A program made the translations under genes and the position numbers. From Desulfuromonas soudanensis (GTDB lineage Bacteria > Desulfobacterota > Desulfuromonadia > Desulfuromonadales > WTL), in assembly GCF_001278055.1 (NCBI RefSeq), contig NZ_CP010802.1:2643504-2707503 (forward strand): 64,000 bases of DNA. Direction: 5' to 3'. The notes under the pieces are model-generated. The model was not told the DNA's origin. It worked only from the letters and a program-made list of their open reading frames with translations, and searched no databases. Within the stretch, counting starts at the first letter, position 1; each line of letters begins with the position of its first letter. This document shows positions 1 through 8,921 of this stretch, in pieces.

Positions 1-1294
1 TCTCATCCATCAGAATCACGGGATTTTTCACCCCGGACTTGCGAAGCCCCTGAATAATCTTGCCGGGCATGGCACCGATGTAGGTGCGGCGATGGCCTCG
101 GATTTCGGCCTCATCGCGGACGCCGCCGAGGGAAATTCTCGAGAACTTGCGGCCGAGGGCCTTGGCGATGGAACGCCCCAGTGAGGTCTTGCCGACCCCC
201 GGAGGGCCGACCAGGCAGAGGATCGGCCCCTTGATCTTCTTGACCAGAGCCTGAACGGCCAAGTACTCGAGGATGCGCTCCTTGACTTTTTCGAGACCGT
301 AATGATCGGCTTCAAGAATGTCCTCGGCCCGGCCGATGTCGAGGCGGTCCTTGGTCCCCTTTTTCCAGGGGAGAGAAACCAGCCAGTCCAGGTAGTTGCG
401 AACCACCGAGGCCTCGGCGGACATGGGCGACATCATCCTGAGCTTGCGCAGTTCCCCGAGGGCCTTGTCGGTGGCCTCTCTGGACATCCCCTTCTTCTTG
501 ATTTTTTCTTCGAGTTCCCGGAGTTCCTGCTTGAATTCGTCCTTTTCCCCGAGTTCCTTCTGGATGGCCCGCATCTGCTCGTTGAGATAATATTCCTTCT
601 GGCTGCGCTCCATCTGGCTCTTGACGCGGCCGCGGATTTTTTTCTCGATCTGCAGTATCTCCGACTCCCTTTCCATCAGGGTGAGGAGCTGCTCGAGCCG
701 CTCGCGCGGGTCGGTCATCGCCAGGATATCCTGTTTGTCGGTAATCCGCACGTTGAGGTGGGCTATGATGGTGTCGGCCAGCCGCCCGGGATCATCGATC
801 CCGGCGACGGAGGCGACCATCTCCGGCGGAACCTTTTTGCTCAGATTGACATAATTTTCGAAGGAATCGGTCACACTCCGGAGGAGGGCCTCGACTTCCG
901 GGGAGTCGGAGGGGCGATCGGGGAGTTCTTCCACCTCGACAAAGAGGCATTCATCCCGCTCGACGAAGGCGGCGATGCGCCCCCTCCCCTTCCCTTCGAC
1001 AAGGACCTTGACTGTACCGTCGGGGAGCTTGAGGAGTTGGATAACCTGCCCCAGAGTGCCGATCTCGTAAACGTCCCCGGCTTCCGGGTCATCGATTTTT
1101 GCATCTTTTTGCGTGACGAGGAAGACCGTCTTGTCCTTCTCCATCGCCCCTTCCAGGGCGCGGATCGACTTGGGCCGCCCGACAAAGAGAGGGGTCACCA
1201 TGTAGGGGAAGACAACGATGTCGCGCAAAGGCAAAAGGGGGTAGAGTAATCCGCCCCCTTCACCGATCTGGATCTGTTCCACGTATTCTGTCAT
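1..1294 (-). CDS. lon: ATP-dependent protease Lon (La), 3' end beyond window
   Basis: Lon is a cytosolic AAA+ serine protease that degrades damaged and regulatory proteins. The first 431 codons are present on the minus strand and the frame runs off the window edge, so the protease domain with its Ser-Lys dyad is not visible. Seen: an N-terminal LON substrate-binding domain beginning [11 protein letters not shown] with the typical [20 protein letters not shown] stretch, a charged coiled-coil linker around residues 190-260, then the AAA+ domain with Walker [10 protein letters not shown] at about residue 363 and a Walker B ending just at the edge. The start ATG at 1294 follows clpX by 79 bp in the same direction, giving the conserved order tig-clpP-clpX-lon. 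No odd features in the visible part. Confidence 0.95.
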   Translation of the reverse strand, partial: MTEYVEQIQIGEGGGLLYPLLPLRDIVVFPYMVTPLFVGRPKSIRALEGAMEKDKTVFLVTQKDAKIDDPEAGDVYEIGTLGQVIQLLKLPDGTVKVLVEGKGRGRIAAFVERDECLFVEVEELPDRPSDSPEVEALLRSVTDSFENYVNLSKKVPPEMVASVAGIDDPGRLADTIIAHLNVRITDKQDILAMTDPRERLEQLLTLMERESEILQIEKKIRGRVKSQMERSQKEYYLNEQMRAIQKELGEKDEFKQELRELEEKIKKKGMSREATDKALGELRKLRMMSPMSAEASVVRNYLDWLVSLPWKKGTKDRLDIGRAEDILEADHYGLEKVKERILEYLAVQALVKKIKGPILCLVGPPGVGKTSLGRSIAKALGRKFSRISLGGVRDEAEIRGHRRTYIGAMPGKIIQGLRKSGVKNPVILMDE

Positions 1295-1373
1295 CTTGTC
1301 CGATCCATCCCTGAACGATTTGCCATGAATACGACTCTACACGGCAAAGGCGACGATCGCCTGAGCCGACCGC

Positions 1374-2624
1374 TTACGCCGATTCAGCACACTCGTACAA
1401 AACGATGGGGCGTGCCTTGCCGTAAACCACATCCTCGTTGATGACAACCTCCTTGACCCGGTCCTGGGAGGGGATGTCGTACATCACGTCGAGCATGGCG
1501 TTTTCAAGGATCGAGCGCAGGCCGCGTGCCCCGGTCTTGCGCTTGAGAGCCTCCTTGGCCACGGCGATCAGTGCTCCGTCGGTGAACTTAAGGTTGACCT
1601 TTTCCATGTCGAAGAGCTTCTGGTACTGCTTGATCAGGGCGTTCTTCGGTTCCTTGAGAATCTGGACGAGGGACTCCTCATCCAGTTCATTGAGGGTCGA
1701 CACCACCGGCAGTCGACCAATGAACTCGGGAATCAGGCCGTACTTGAGAAGATCCTCCGGCTCGACTTTTGCCAGCGTCTCTCCGAGTTTCTGATCCTTG
1801 CTCAGGCGGATTTCGGCCCCGAAACCCATGGTCTTGGCCCCGGTCCGCTGGTTGATGATCGTCTCCAGGCCGGAAAAGGCCCCACCGCAGATGAAGAGGA
1901 TATTGGTGGTATCGACCTTGAGGAATTCCTGCTGCGGATGTTTGCGGCCCCCCTTGGGAGGGACGCTGGCCATCGTCCCCTCGATGATTTTCAGAAGGGC
2001 CTGCTGCACCCCTTCGCCGGAGACATCGCGGGTAATCGAGGGAGAGTCGGATTTTCGGGCAATCTTGTCGACTTCGTCGATATAGATGATCCCCTTCTGG
2101 GCCCTTTCCAGGTCGTAATCGGCGGCCTGCAAAAGGTTCAGGATGATGTTTTCCACGTCCTCGCCGACATATCCCGCTTCGGTGAGATTGGTGGCATCGG
2201 CGATGGCGAAGGGGACGTTGAGCACCCGGGCGAGGGTCTGGGCCAGCAGGGTCTTGCCGCTGCCGGTCGGTCCGAGCAGGAGGATATTGCTTTTCTGAAC
2301 CTCGACGTCGTTCGGTTTTCTGGCGTACTCGACGCGCTTGTAGTGGTTGTAGACCGCTACGGCAAGGACCTTCTTGGCGCGTTCCTGGCCGATGACGAAA
2401 TCGTCGAGGGTATCTTTAATCTCGGCCGGCCGGGGGAGGTTGCCGATGCCGATATCCGTCGAATCCTCCAGCTTTGCCTCTTCGGCGATGATGTCCTTGC
2501 AGAGTTCAATACATTCGTCGCATATATACACGGCGGGCCCGGCAATCAGCTTTTTCACCTCGTCCTGCGCTTTGCCGCAGAACGAACAGGTGAGCTGCCC
2601 GTCTTGACCTTCATTCTGAGTCAC
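1374..2624 (-). CDS. clpX: ATP-dependent Clp protease ATP-binding subunit ClpX
   Basis: ClpX is the AAA+ unfoldase that feeds substrates to the ClpP peptidase. The 416-residue protein has the usual length. Seen: an N-terminal zinc-binding domain with cysteines at residues 13, 16, 35 and 38, Walker A GPTGSGKT at residues 108-115, the Walker B sequence [10 protein letters not shown], and the conserved sensor region with [17 protein letters not shown] near the C-terminus. It lies 24 bp downstream of clpP and 79 bp upstream of lon, all on the minus strand, so the three are probably cotranscribed. Identification is secure. Confidence 0.97.
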   Translation of the reverse strand: MTQNEGQDGQLTCSFCGKAQDEVKKLIAGPAVYICDECIELCKDIIAEEAKLEDSTDIGIGNLPRPAEIKDTLDDFVIGQERAKKVLAVAVYNHYKRVEYARKPNDVEVQKSNILLLGPTGSGKTLLAQTLARVLNVPFAIADATNLTEAGYVGEDVENIILNLLQAADYDLERAQKGIIYIDEVDKIARKSDSPSITRDVSGEGVQQALLKIIEGTMASVPPKGGRKHPQQEFLKVDTTNILFICGGAFSGLETIINQRTGAKTMGFGAEIRLSKDQKLGETLAKVEPEDLLKYGLIPEFIGRLPVVSTLNELDEESLVQILKEPKNALIKQYQKLFDMEKVNLKFTDGALIAVAKEALKRKTGARGLRSILENAMLDVMYDIPSQDRVKEVVINEDVVYGKARPIVLYECAESA

Positions 2625-2648
2625 GAAACTGCCTCCACGGTGAAAAGG

Positions 2649-3233
2649 TCAGGCTTTTCTCTGTACGATGTTGTCAATAATACCATATTCCCTGGCTTCC
2701 TCGCTACCCATGAAAAAATCCCGCTCGGTATCGGCGGCGACCCGCTCAATGGACTGCCCGGAGTGATGCGCCAGCACGCCGTTGAGGGTATCCCGCATGC
2801 GGAGAATCTCCCGGGCATGAATGCTGATATCCGAGGCCTGTCCCTGAAATCCACCAAGGGGCTGGTGGATCATGACCCGGGCATGGGGGAGAGCGTAGCG
2901 CTTGCCGGGTGCGCCGGCGGCGAGAAGGACTGCCCCCATACTGGCCGCCTGACCGACGCAGATGGTGGAGACGGGTGCCTTGAGATACTGCATGGTGTCG
3001 TAAATGGCCATCCCGGCCGTCACGACGCCTCCCGGAGAGTTGACGTAGAGGTGGATATCCTTTTCGGCATCCTCCGACTCGAGAAAGAGCAGCTGGGCGA
3101 TGATCAGGTTGGCCATGTGATCCTCGATCTGCCCCCCGAGAAAGATAATCCGGTCCTTGAGCAGACGCGAATAAATATCATAGGCACGTTCGCCACGACC
3201 CGTCTGCTCGACCACCATGGGGATGAGGCTCAT
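2649..3233 (-). CDS. clpP: ATP-dependent Clp protease proteolytic subunit ClpP
   Basis: ClpP is the tetradecameric serine peptidase that works with ClpX (2 genes on) and ClpA (present at 48-50 kb). With the start used here the protein is 194 residues and shows the catalytic triad: Ser98 in GQAASMG, His123 in MIHQPLGG and Asp172 in DTERD. I chose ATG at 3233 because AAGGAG lies 8 bases upstream; an in-frame GTG three codons earlier overlaps that ribosome binding site. The Shine-Dalgarno sequence is formed by the last two codons of tig (AAG GAG TGA), so the two genes are almost certainly translationally linked. Confidence 0.96.
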   Translation of the reverse strand: MSLIPMVVEQTGRGERAYDIYSRLLKDRIIFLGGQIEDHMANLIIAQLLFLESEDAEKDIHLYVNSPGGVVTAGMAIYDTMQYLKAPVSTICVGQAASMGAVLLAAGAPGKRYALPHARVMIHQPLGGFQGQASDISIHAREILRMRDTLNGVLAHHSGQSIERVAADTERDFFMGSEEAREYGIIDNIVQRKA

Positions 3234-3238
3234 AAAGA

Positions 3239-4564
3239 TCACTCCTTGTCGTCGTTCGAATTCTGGGTTGTCAACTGATCCTTGTCGACTTCTTCGATCT
3301 TCGCCTTCTCCAGCAGGAATTGAACGACCTTCTCCTCGGCGATCTGCGAAATCAGTCCGCGGCGGGCATCTTCGCCGGCGTAGTGCTTCTTCACCGCCTC
3401 GAGAGGGGCGTTGGCCATCCGGGCAATCTCTTCCAGTTTGCCGTCGATCTCCGAATCTTCCACCTTGAGATTTTCCTGACGGGCCAGGGCTTCGAGGAGG
3501 AGGCTCCCCTGCACTTGCTTGACGCCGGTTTCCCGGTACATCGCCTTGAAGGACGTTTCGTTCATCCCCAGCATCTCAATGGTCATACCCTGGGATTTCA
3601 TGCGATTGCGGATATTCTCCAGCATATAGTCGAGCTGTCCGGCCAGCATCGCCTCGGGAACTTCGACGGGATTGCGCTCGATCAGGGCCGTCACCAGACG
3701 CTCACGAAGGTCGCCCTCGACGCGATTGCGTTCCTGGGTCTGGTAATCCTCGTCGAGCTTCTGACGCAGCTCGGCGAAGGTCTCGAGGCCGAAACCCCTG
3801 GCAAATTCGTCATCGAGCTCAGGAAGGACCTTTTCCTTGATTTCGTGGAGTTTCACCTTGAAGAGAGCAGGTTTGCCGGCCAGATCCTTGTTGCCGTAAT
3901 TTTCCGGGAAGGTGACCTCGATATCCCTTTCTTCCTCCCGCTTCATCCCCTCGAGCTGCTCCTCGAAACCGGGGATGAAGGAGCCGGACCCGAGCTCGAG
4001 GACATGACCTTCGGCCGCCCCCCCCTCAAAGGGGACTCCGTCGACGAAGCCCTCGAAATCGATGACGACGGAGTCGCCGCTGCGGGCCGTCTTGCGGGAA
4101 GTCACCTCGATCTGGGCACGGGCCGCACGCATCTCCTCGATGCGCTCGTCAATCACCTTGGCATCCGGCGCGAACTTCTCCTTCTGCAGGGCAAGGCCGG
4201 CATAATCCTTGACCTCAATCTCCGGCTTGACCTCGACCTGGGCCTCGTAACTGAAGATCTTCCCCTTTTCCAAGGGGCTGTTCTCGATGATTTCGGGGTC
4301 GGAAATGGCGGGAATCCGATGCTCGACAAGGGCCTTGAAATAGGAATCGTTGATCAGGCGCCCAAGAACCTGCTCTTCCATCTGCGGGCCGTAATGCTTT
4401 TCAAGAATCGGCTGGGGCACCTTTCCGGCGCGAAAACCCTTGACCTTGGCCGTCTTGGCGATTTTCTTGTAGGCCTTTTGAATCTCGCTGTCGACCTGCT
4501 CGGCCGGCACCTCGAAGGAGAGCTTTTTCTTGACACTGCTGAGATCTTCTATCTTTACATTCAT
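3239..4564 (-). CDS. tig: Trigger factor, ribosome-associated chaperone and peptidyl-prolyl isomerase
   Basis: Trigger factor binds at the ribosome exit tunnel and protects nascent chains. The 441-residue protein shows the three-domain layout: N-terminal ribosome-binding domain whose signature GFRAGKVP lies at about residues 44-51, a central FKBP-like isomerase domain (about 160-245, including [14 protein letters not shown]), and a long helical C-terminal domain. It is first in the tig-clpP-clpX-lon series and its stop codon region doubles as the clpP ribosome binding site. Length and motifs match the family, and the start ATG is clear. Confidence 0.96.
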   Translation of the reverse strand: MNVKIEDLSSVKKKLSFEVPAEQVDSEIQKAYKKIAKTAKVKGFRAGKVPQPILEKHYGPQMEEQVLGRLINDSYFKALVEHRIPAISDPEIIENSPLEKGKIFSYEAQVEVKPEIEVKDYAGLALQKEKFAPDAKVIDERIEEMRAARAQIEVTSRKTARSGDSVVIDFEGFVDGVPFEGGAAEGHVLELGSGSFIPGFEEQLEGMKREEERDIEVTFPENYGNKDLAGKPALFKVKLHEIKEKVLPELDDEFARGFGLETFAELRQKLDEDYQTQERNRVEGDLRERLVTALIERNPVEVPEAMLAGQLDYMLENIRNRMKSQGMTIEMLGMNETSFKAMYRETGVKQVQGSLLLEALARQENLKVEDSEIDGKLEEIARMANAPLEAVKKHYAGEDARRGLISQIAEEKVVQFLLEKAKIEEVDKDQLTTQNSNDDKE

Positions 4565-4684
4565 GACACTACCTCGCAGACATGGATTTGGTTAAAAATA
4601 ACGGCAGACCACAGACGGAGAGCCTGTGGGCCAGATGGGGGTCGGGTCATTGCGGCGGATCGATACTTTACGAAATGAGAAAAA

Positions 4685-4767
4685 TGGTGCGAGAGGGGGG
4701 AGTCGAACCCCCACGGTTGCCCGCTGGATCCTAAGTCCAGTGCGTCTGCCAATTCCGCCACTCTCGC
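4685..4767 (-). tRNA. tRNA-Leu (anticodon UAG)
   Basis: Minus-strand cloverleaf of 83 nt with encoded CCA. The acceptor stem GCGAGAG pairs fully with CTCTCGC, the anticodon stem is CTGGA/TCCAG with loop CTTAGGA giving anticodon UAG, a class II variable arm is present, and the T arm GGGGG-TTCGACT-CCCCC is perfect. It is the 3'-most member of a four-tRNA minus-strand cluster. Confidence 0.95.
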
Positions 4768-4962
4768 AAAGAGTGATATGATCGTTTTCAAGGGATCAAA
4801 TAAGCGTTGCCCCGGTCTCCGGCCGACCGGGAAAACCGCCGCCGAAGCATGGCGACTTTCCTGGCGAAGGCGACAAACACAAAACCCGCCCCTTCACCGA
4901 CCCACCTGCGGCGCGAATGCCACATTCGTTGATACGGGAGAAAGGCGGGCCAGGTCATCTGA

Positions 4963-5039
4963 TGGGGTAAGTCAAGGCGATCGAACCCTCGACAACTGGA
5001 GTCACAATCCATTGCTCTATCGACTGAGCTGCACCCACC
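4963..5039 (-). pseudogene. tRNA-His (GUG)-like locus, probably degenerate
   Basis: A 77-nt minus-strand tRNA shape with anticodon GUG, the extra 5' G typical of tRNA-His and encoded CCA. Several key positions are altered: U8 is C, the second G of the D-loop GG is A, pair 27-43 is A-G, T-stem base 61 is G instead of the near-invariant C (G53-G61 mismatch), and the acceptor stem has a G7-G66 mismatch plus two G-U pairs. The position between Pro/Arg and Leu tRNAs is a conserved place for hisR-type genes, so this is a decayed or very divergent copy rather than chance similarity. Whether another tRNA-His exists cannot be seen here. Confidence 0.7.
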
Positions 5040-5120
5040 ACAAAGGGAACGGCATGCTAGCCAATAGATGATTCGTTTGTCAATGGGAAATTCGGGGCAT
5101 TTCCGTTGAACGACAAAAAC

Positions 5121-5197
5121 TGGTGCGCCAGGCAGGACTCGAACCTGCGGCCTACGGATTAGAAATCCGTTGCTCTATCCAGCTGAGCTACTGGCGC
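5121..5197 (-). tRNA. tRNA-Arg (anticodon UCU)
   Basis: 77-nt minus-strand tRNA with encoded CCA. Acceptor GCGCCAG pairs with CTGGCGC, anticodon loop TTTCTAA gives UCU, and the T arm GCAGG-TTCGAGT-CCTGC is perfect. Confidence 0.95.
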
Positions 5198-5200
5198 GAA

Positions 5201-5277
5201 TGGTCGGGGCGACTGGATTCGAACCAGCGGCCCCCTGCTCCCAAGGCAGGTGCGCTACCAGACTGCGCTACGCCCCG
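5201..5277 (-). tRNA. tRNA-Pro (anticodon UGG)
   Basis: 77-nt minus-strand tRNA with encoded CCA. Acceptor CGGGGCG pairs with CGCCCCG, anticodon stem CCTGC/GCAGG encloses loop CTTGGGA giving UGG, and the T arm CTGG-TTCGAAT-CCAG is intact. It is the 5'-most gene of the Pro-Arg-His-Leu cluster and is 3 nt from tRNA-Arg. Confidence 0.95.
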
Positions 5278-6005
5278 ACAAGGGGAGATTTCTAGCATAG
5301 TCCCTGATTTTGTGCAACAGGAAAAGCACCCAGGTGTCGCCATCGAACAGGGGGGAAGAGGCATCGACAAGGGTCCGGGAGGGTCCCCGAACTCCTCCCC
5401 GGGGCGAAGATTGGACCCGACGGCAAAGAGGGGGAATTAACCATCCCCCTCCCCCTCCTGAACGGAACCCCGTATTTCAAAATTCTCAGCTCACCTTCCC
5501 TCGTGCCCCCGGGAATCGAGCATTGAACGGATGTAATGCCGTTCTATGAAAACGGCAACAGCCCTTCGGCAGAATTGCATACACTCTCCGGGAGGCCAGC
5601 AACCGGCCTGTCAAGCATAACTATTTGTTTTTATTGGTATAATTATCTGCCCAAAAAAAGAGCAAAGAGCTATTTTTGACAATAAACTAACCCTTTCGCT
5701 CTGTCCGAACTCCTCTTTGACGGAGCTTATCCACAACATTTGTGGACAACTCGAAAAGGGGCGGGCGGGTCGAGTTCCACTGGCTCATCGCCGGCGAATC
5801 CCACCGGTGCATTCTTGACAAAAGAGATCCCGGCACCTAGGTTAATATCAAACGATAAAACGGAAATCGGGATGAATCGTCAAGTCCTTCAACCTCCGCC
5901 GGATCCCCGGCCAAAAATAGAGCAGCGGCATCGCGCCACCAAGGGAGGCGATGACCCTGAAAAAGGGAACCTGGCCCTGCGGCAGCGCGGAAAAGGAGTA
6001 AAAGC
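5278..6005. other. Noncoding region with AT-rich stretch and two facing DnaA boxes
   Basis: No convincing gene occurs in these 728 bases. An AT-rich stretch lies at about 5615-5695. A perfect DnaA box TTATCCACA is at 5727-5735 and, five bases on, an inverted box TGTGGACAA at 5741-5749 (reverse complement TTGTCCACA). A possible promoter for the pirin gene, TTGACA at 5815-5820 and TAGGTT at 5838-5843 with a 17-base spacer, would give a leader of about 150 nt. AAGGAG just before 6006 is the pirin ribosome binding site. Confidence 0.5.
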
Positions 6006-6701
6006 ATGATCACCCTGCGCAAATCCGAAGAACGCGGTCATTTCAGCAGTGACTGGCTCGACAGCCGTCACACCTTCTCCTTCGACACCTATCACGATCC
6101 CCGGCACATGGGGTTCCGTACCCTGCGGGTCATCAACGAGGACCGGGTCCAACCGGGGCACGGGTTCCCCCTCCACCCCCACCGCGACATGGAAATCCTC
6201 ACCCTGATCCTGGAAGGCGCCCTCGAACACCGGGATTCCCTCGGCAGCAGGGAGATCATCGGCGCCGGCGAAGTGCAGCGCATCACCGCCGGCACGGGGA
6301 TCCGCCACAGCGAAGCCAACCCCTCGTCGCAAGAGGGCGTCCACCTTCTGCAGATCTGGATCCTTCCCGAGAAGACGGGGCTCGAGCCGGGATACGAGGT
6401 GAAGCGCTTTACCGGCAGGGAAAAGAACCGCCTGTGGCCCATCGCCTCCCGGGACGGCGGAGACGGCGCGGCAATAATCCATCAGGACGTCGTCCTCTTT
6501 ACCGCCACCCTCGAGGACGAGGCGACCGTCGACCATACCTTCGCCGCCGGGCGTCACGGGTGGCTGCAGGTTTTCGCCGGCTCCCTGCTTCTCAACGGCC
6601 TCGCCCTGCAGGCCGGCGACGGCGCAAAAATCAGCGAAGAGGAGCGGATATCCCTGACGGCCAGCGGAGAGGCCCGGCTCCTCCTCTTCGACCTGAACTG
6701 A
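6006..6701 (+). CDS. Pirin family protein (cupin, YhhW-like)
   Basis: Bicupin pirin-family protein of 231 residues, the usual length of the bacterial YhhW type. Seen: the family N-terminus with RHTFSFDTYHDP, the first cupin metal-binding sequence HPHRDMEI at about residues 58-65, and the second part GTGIRHSEANPS. Members bind Fe or another divalent metal and some have quercetin 2,3-dioxygenase activity; the physiological role is usually unknown. The ATG has an AAGGAG 8 bases upstream. It stands alone on the plus strand next to an aconitase relic. Confidence 0.9.
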   Translation: MITLRKSEERGHFSSDWLDSRHTFSFDTYHDPRHMGFRTLRVINEDRVQPGHGFPLHPHRDMEILTLILEGALEHRDSLGSREIIGAGEVQRITAGTGIRHSEANPSSQEGVHLLQIWILPEKTGLEPGYEVKRFTGREKNRLWPIASRDGGDGAAIIHQDVVLFTATLEDEATVDHTFAAGRHGWLQVFAGSLLLNGLALQAGDGAKISEEERISLTASGEARLLLFDLN

Positions 6702-6805
6702 CGGATTTTCCGGCGACGACGCCCCCATCCGCAGATCGCCGGATGGGCGTTCAATTGCAATGGACAGGTGGCAGAGCGCCTTGTCCGGGTTATACTTATC
6801 GCCCT

Positions 6806-7147
6806 CCACCACCCCGCCAGCGAGGAGATGTCGATTTACGACGCGGCCATGCGCTACCTGGGAGAGGGGACGCCCCTGGTGATCGTCGCCGGGCGCGAAT
6901 ACGGCACCGGATCGAGCCGCGACTGGGCAGCCAAGGGGACCCTCATCCTCGGCGTCCAAGGGGTGATTGCCGAGAGTTTCGAACGCATCCATCGCTTTAA
7001 CCTGGTCGGCATGGGGGAAAACGGGAGGTCGAGCTCCTCTGCCGGATCGATACCGCCGAGGAAGTCGCCTATTTTCAGTGCGGAGGGATTCTCAACTACG
7101 TGCTGCAGGGGATGCGGGAGACCGCCCGGGAGCCCGGCGGGGTCTAG
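6806..7147 (+). pseudogene. Remnant of aconitate hydratase A (C-terminal domain)
   Basis: The plus-strand translation contains [37 protein letters not shown] and [19 protein letters not shown], which are hallmark sequences of the swivel domain of AcnA/IRP-type aconitases. After NLVGMG the reading frame changes and about 60-70 family residues are missing; the typical C-terminal end ([17 protein letters not shown] then [13 protein letters not shown]) then appears in another frame and ends with TAG at 7145-7147. The first about 700 residues, with the iron-sulfur cysteines, are absent. It is therefore a decayed fragment without aconitase activity. Homology fades upstream of about 6806. Confidence 0.85.
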
Positions 7148-7190
7148 GAGCCGTGGGCCGAAGGGAAATATTGAAAATTGGCCGGACTCC

Positions 7191-7571
7191 TCAGCGGCGG
7201 ACCACCTCCACCAGGTAGCCGTCGGGGTCGCGCAGAAAGTAAAAACGGGGCTTGCCGCCGGCCAGACCCTTGAGCGGCTCGGGATCGAGTCCCGCCTCCT
7301 GGTGACGGCGATGGGAACCCTCCAGGTCCTCCACCCCCACCGCCAGGTGGGAATAGCCGTCGCCAAGGAGGTAGGGCTCGCGGCGGTCGTAATTGTAGGT
7401 GAGCTCCAGCTCGAAGGCCCCCTCCGGCGCCCGCAGATAACTGAGGGTGAACTTGTGGTCGGGAAAATCCTTGCGCCGGGCCACCACGAAACCGAAGGCC
7501 TGCCGGTAAAACTCTTCGGCCTTTTCGAGGTTCAGGACCCTGATGCAGGTGTGAATCATCTGATAGTTCAT
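7191..7571 (-). CDS. gloA: Lactoylglutathione lyase (glyoxalase I) family protein
   Basis: VOC-fold enzyme of 126 residues, the size of bacterial glyoxalase I, which isomerises the hemithioacetal of methylglyoxal and glutathione. Seen: metal-ligand positions His7 in MIHTCIRVL, Glu in FELELTYNY, His in GYSHLAVGV and Glu in GYLVEVV near the C-terminus, plus the [10 protein letters not shown] loop. The ATG at 7571 was chosen because TAAGGAG lies 8 bases upstream; longer frames upstream are not family-like. A glutathione synthetase-like gene lies at 18.9 kb, but it is frameshifted, so the thiol cofactor is uncertain. Confidence 0.88.
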   Translation of the reverse strand: MNYQMIHTCIRVLNLEKAEEFYRQAFGFVVARRKDFPDHKFTLSYLRAPEGAFELELTYNYDRREPYLLGDGYSHLAVGVEDLEGSHRRHQEAGLDPEPLKGLAGGKPRFYFLRDPDGYLVEVVRR

Positions 7572-7806
7572 CGATCGACTCCTTAAGTGGAATGCCTCCC
7601 CTGAATAAGAAGGGCGACCCTCTCTTCTGGGCCGGGACCAAGACTTTACCCCGATTCCGGCCGCAGCGCCAGAGCGGATCGGTTTTTTTCCCCAGCGACC
7701 CTCCGCCCCGACCGAGGAAGAAGCAGAATTTGCCAGGCTGAAACGGTTGACGGCCATTTCCGGCCCGACACCGACAGGGCAAAATCGTACCGCCGGGGGC
7801 ACAGAA

Positions 7807-7839
7807 CAAAAAGGGGTTACGCCGACGGCGTAACCCCTT
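7807..7839 (-). terminator. Intrinsic terminator of tRNA-Arg(CCG)
   Basis: Perfect 13-bp stem AAGGGGTTACGCC with loop GAC, 11 bases past the tRNA 3' end and followed on the minus strand by five U residues. Confidence 0.85.
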
Positions 7840-7849
7840 GTTTCTGTCA

Positions 7850-7926
7850 TGGTGCGCGATGCAAGATTCGAACTTGCGACCTTTGGCTTCGGAGGCCAAC
7901 GCTCTATCCAACTGAGCTAATCGCGC
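7850..7926 (-). tRNA. tRNA-Arg (anticodon CCG)
   Basis: 77-nt minus-strand tRNA with encoded CCA. Acceptor GCGCGAT pairs with ATCGCGC, anticodon stem TTGGC/GCCAA encloses loop CTCCGAA giving CCG, and the T arm GCAAG-TTCGAAT-CTTGC is perfect. Confidence 0.95.
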
Positions 7927-7985
7927 ATAGAGGCGGATTTATACCGCATCCTAAGGGGGAATGCAACCCCAAAAATAGCCGTTCC

Positions 7986-8014
7986 TTGCCCTCTTCCGGC
8001 ACCTTTGTTATAAT
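7986..8014 (+). promoter_or_regulatory. Sigma-70-type promoter of the MBL-fold gene
   Basis: TTGCCC at 7986-7991, a 17-base spacer and a consensus TATAAT at 8009-8014. The predicted start at about 8021 leaves a short leader containing GAGGAG ahead of the ATG at 8048. Confidence 0.65.
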
Positions 8015-8047
8015 CCGCCCCGGACCCCGCCGAGGAGATTGCCATCC

Positions 8048-8902
8048 ATGAAGAGCTTCATCCTGACCTGCGCCGCCCTCCTCCTTTTCTCCGTTCCGGC
8101 CGGGGCCGCCCCGCCAGCTTTCACCGTGGAGAAGCTGGGTGTAGGGGTTTTTGCCGCCATCGCCACTTCCGGCGGCGGGGCGACCGGCAACGCTTTTTTC
8201 GTGGTGGGCGACAGCTACGTGGTGGCCGGGGGGGCCCATCTGACCAAGGAAGCGATTACCGGACTGCTCTCGGCCATCGGAGAGGCGACGTCGCTACCTC
8301 TGCGCTACCTGATCCTGACCCACCATCACCGCGGCTACTCCCACATCGACTTCGACATCCCCCCGGGCGTCGACGTCCTCATGTCGTGGCAGACCTGGAA
8401 GGCCCTGGAGAGCGAGGTGCGCAAAACCGAATATCCGGTCCTCTTCTACAGCGACGGCCTGACCCTGGAAACGGGAAAACAGACGGTCATTCTCACCAAC
8501 ATGGCCAGGGGGCACAGCGAAGGGGATACGGTGGTCTATCTCCCCGATGAAGGGGTCCTTTTTGCCAGCGATCTCCTCTATGTCGGGAACATCGGCTACC
8601 TGGGGGACGGCCACATGCAGGAGTGGGTCCTGGCCCTCGAGTTTCTGCAGCAACTGGGGGCCAGGCGGATCATCCCCGGCAGCGGCCCCGTCGCCACCGG
8701 GGAGCAGCTGGCGGCTTTCAAGTCCTACCTCCGCGATTTCCTCACCGAGGTCCTCGCCCATATCGAGCGCGGAGAGAGTCTCAAGGAAACCCTGCGGACC
8801 TTCGAGCTCCCCCGCTATCGGGAGTATGCCGGTTACGACACCCTCCTGAAGGGGAACGTCGAGCGCGCCTACCTCGATCTGAAGGAGAATCTCCTCCCCT
8901 AG
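8048..8902 (+). CDS. Periplasmic metallo-beta-lactamase-fold hydrolase
   Basis: 284-residue protein with a clear signal peptide (MKSFILTCAALLLFSVPAGAAPP) and an MBL fold. The metal-binding motif appears as HHHRGYSHID instead of the strict HxHxDH, followed by ARGHSEGD (second His) and SDLLYVGNIGYL. This resembles the quinoprotein-relay type of MBL proteins found near respiratory genes, but the reaction cannot be assigned. Start: the ATG at 8048 has GAGGAG about 10 bases upstream; an in-frame TTG three codons earlier is less likely. It converges with the Act operon, 19 bp separating the stop codons. Confidence 0.75.
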   Translation: MKSFILTCAALLLFSVPAGAAPPAFTVEKLGVGVFAAIATSGGGATGNAFFVVGDSYVVAGGAHLTKEAITGLLSAIGEATSLPLRYLILTHHHRGYSHIDFDIPPGVDVLMSWQTWKALESEVRKTEYPVLFYSDGLTLETGKQTVILTNMARGHSEGDTVVYLPDEGVLFASDLLYVGNIGYLGDGHMQEWVLALEFLQQLGARRIIPGSGPVATGEQLAAFKSYLRDFLTEVLAHIERGESLKETLRTFELPRYREYAGYDTLLKGNVERAYLDLKENLLP

Positions 8903-8921
8903 TCCCCCAGCTCCCTATTGC

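Noticed and set aside
1938-3278. A 446-codon open frame on the plus strand across clpX and clpP
   Set aside because: Antisense shadow in high-GC DNA; no ribosome binding site and no recognisable domain, while both minus-strand genes are certain.
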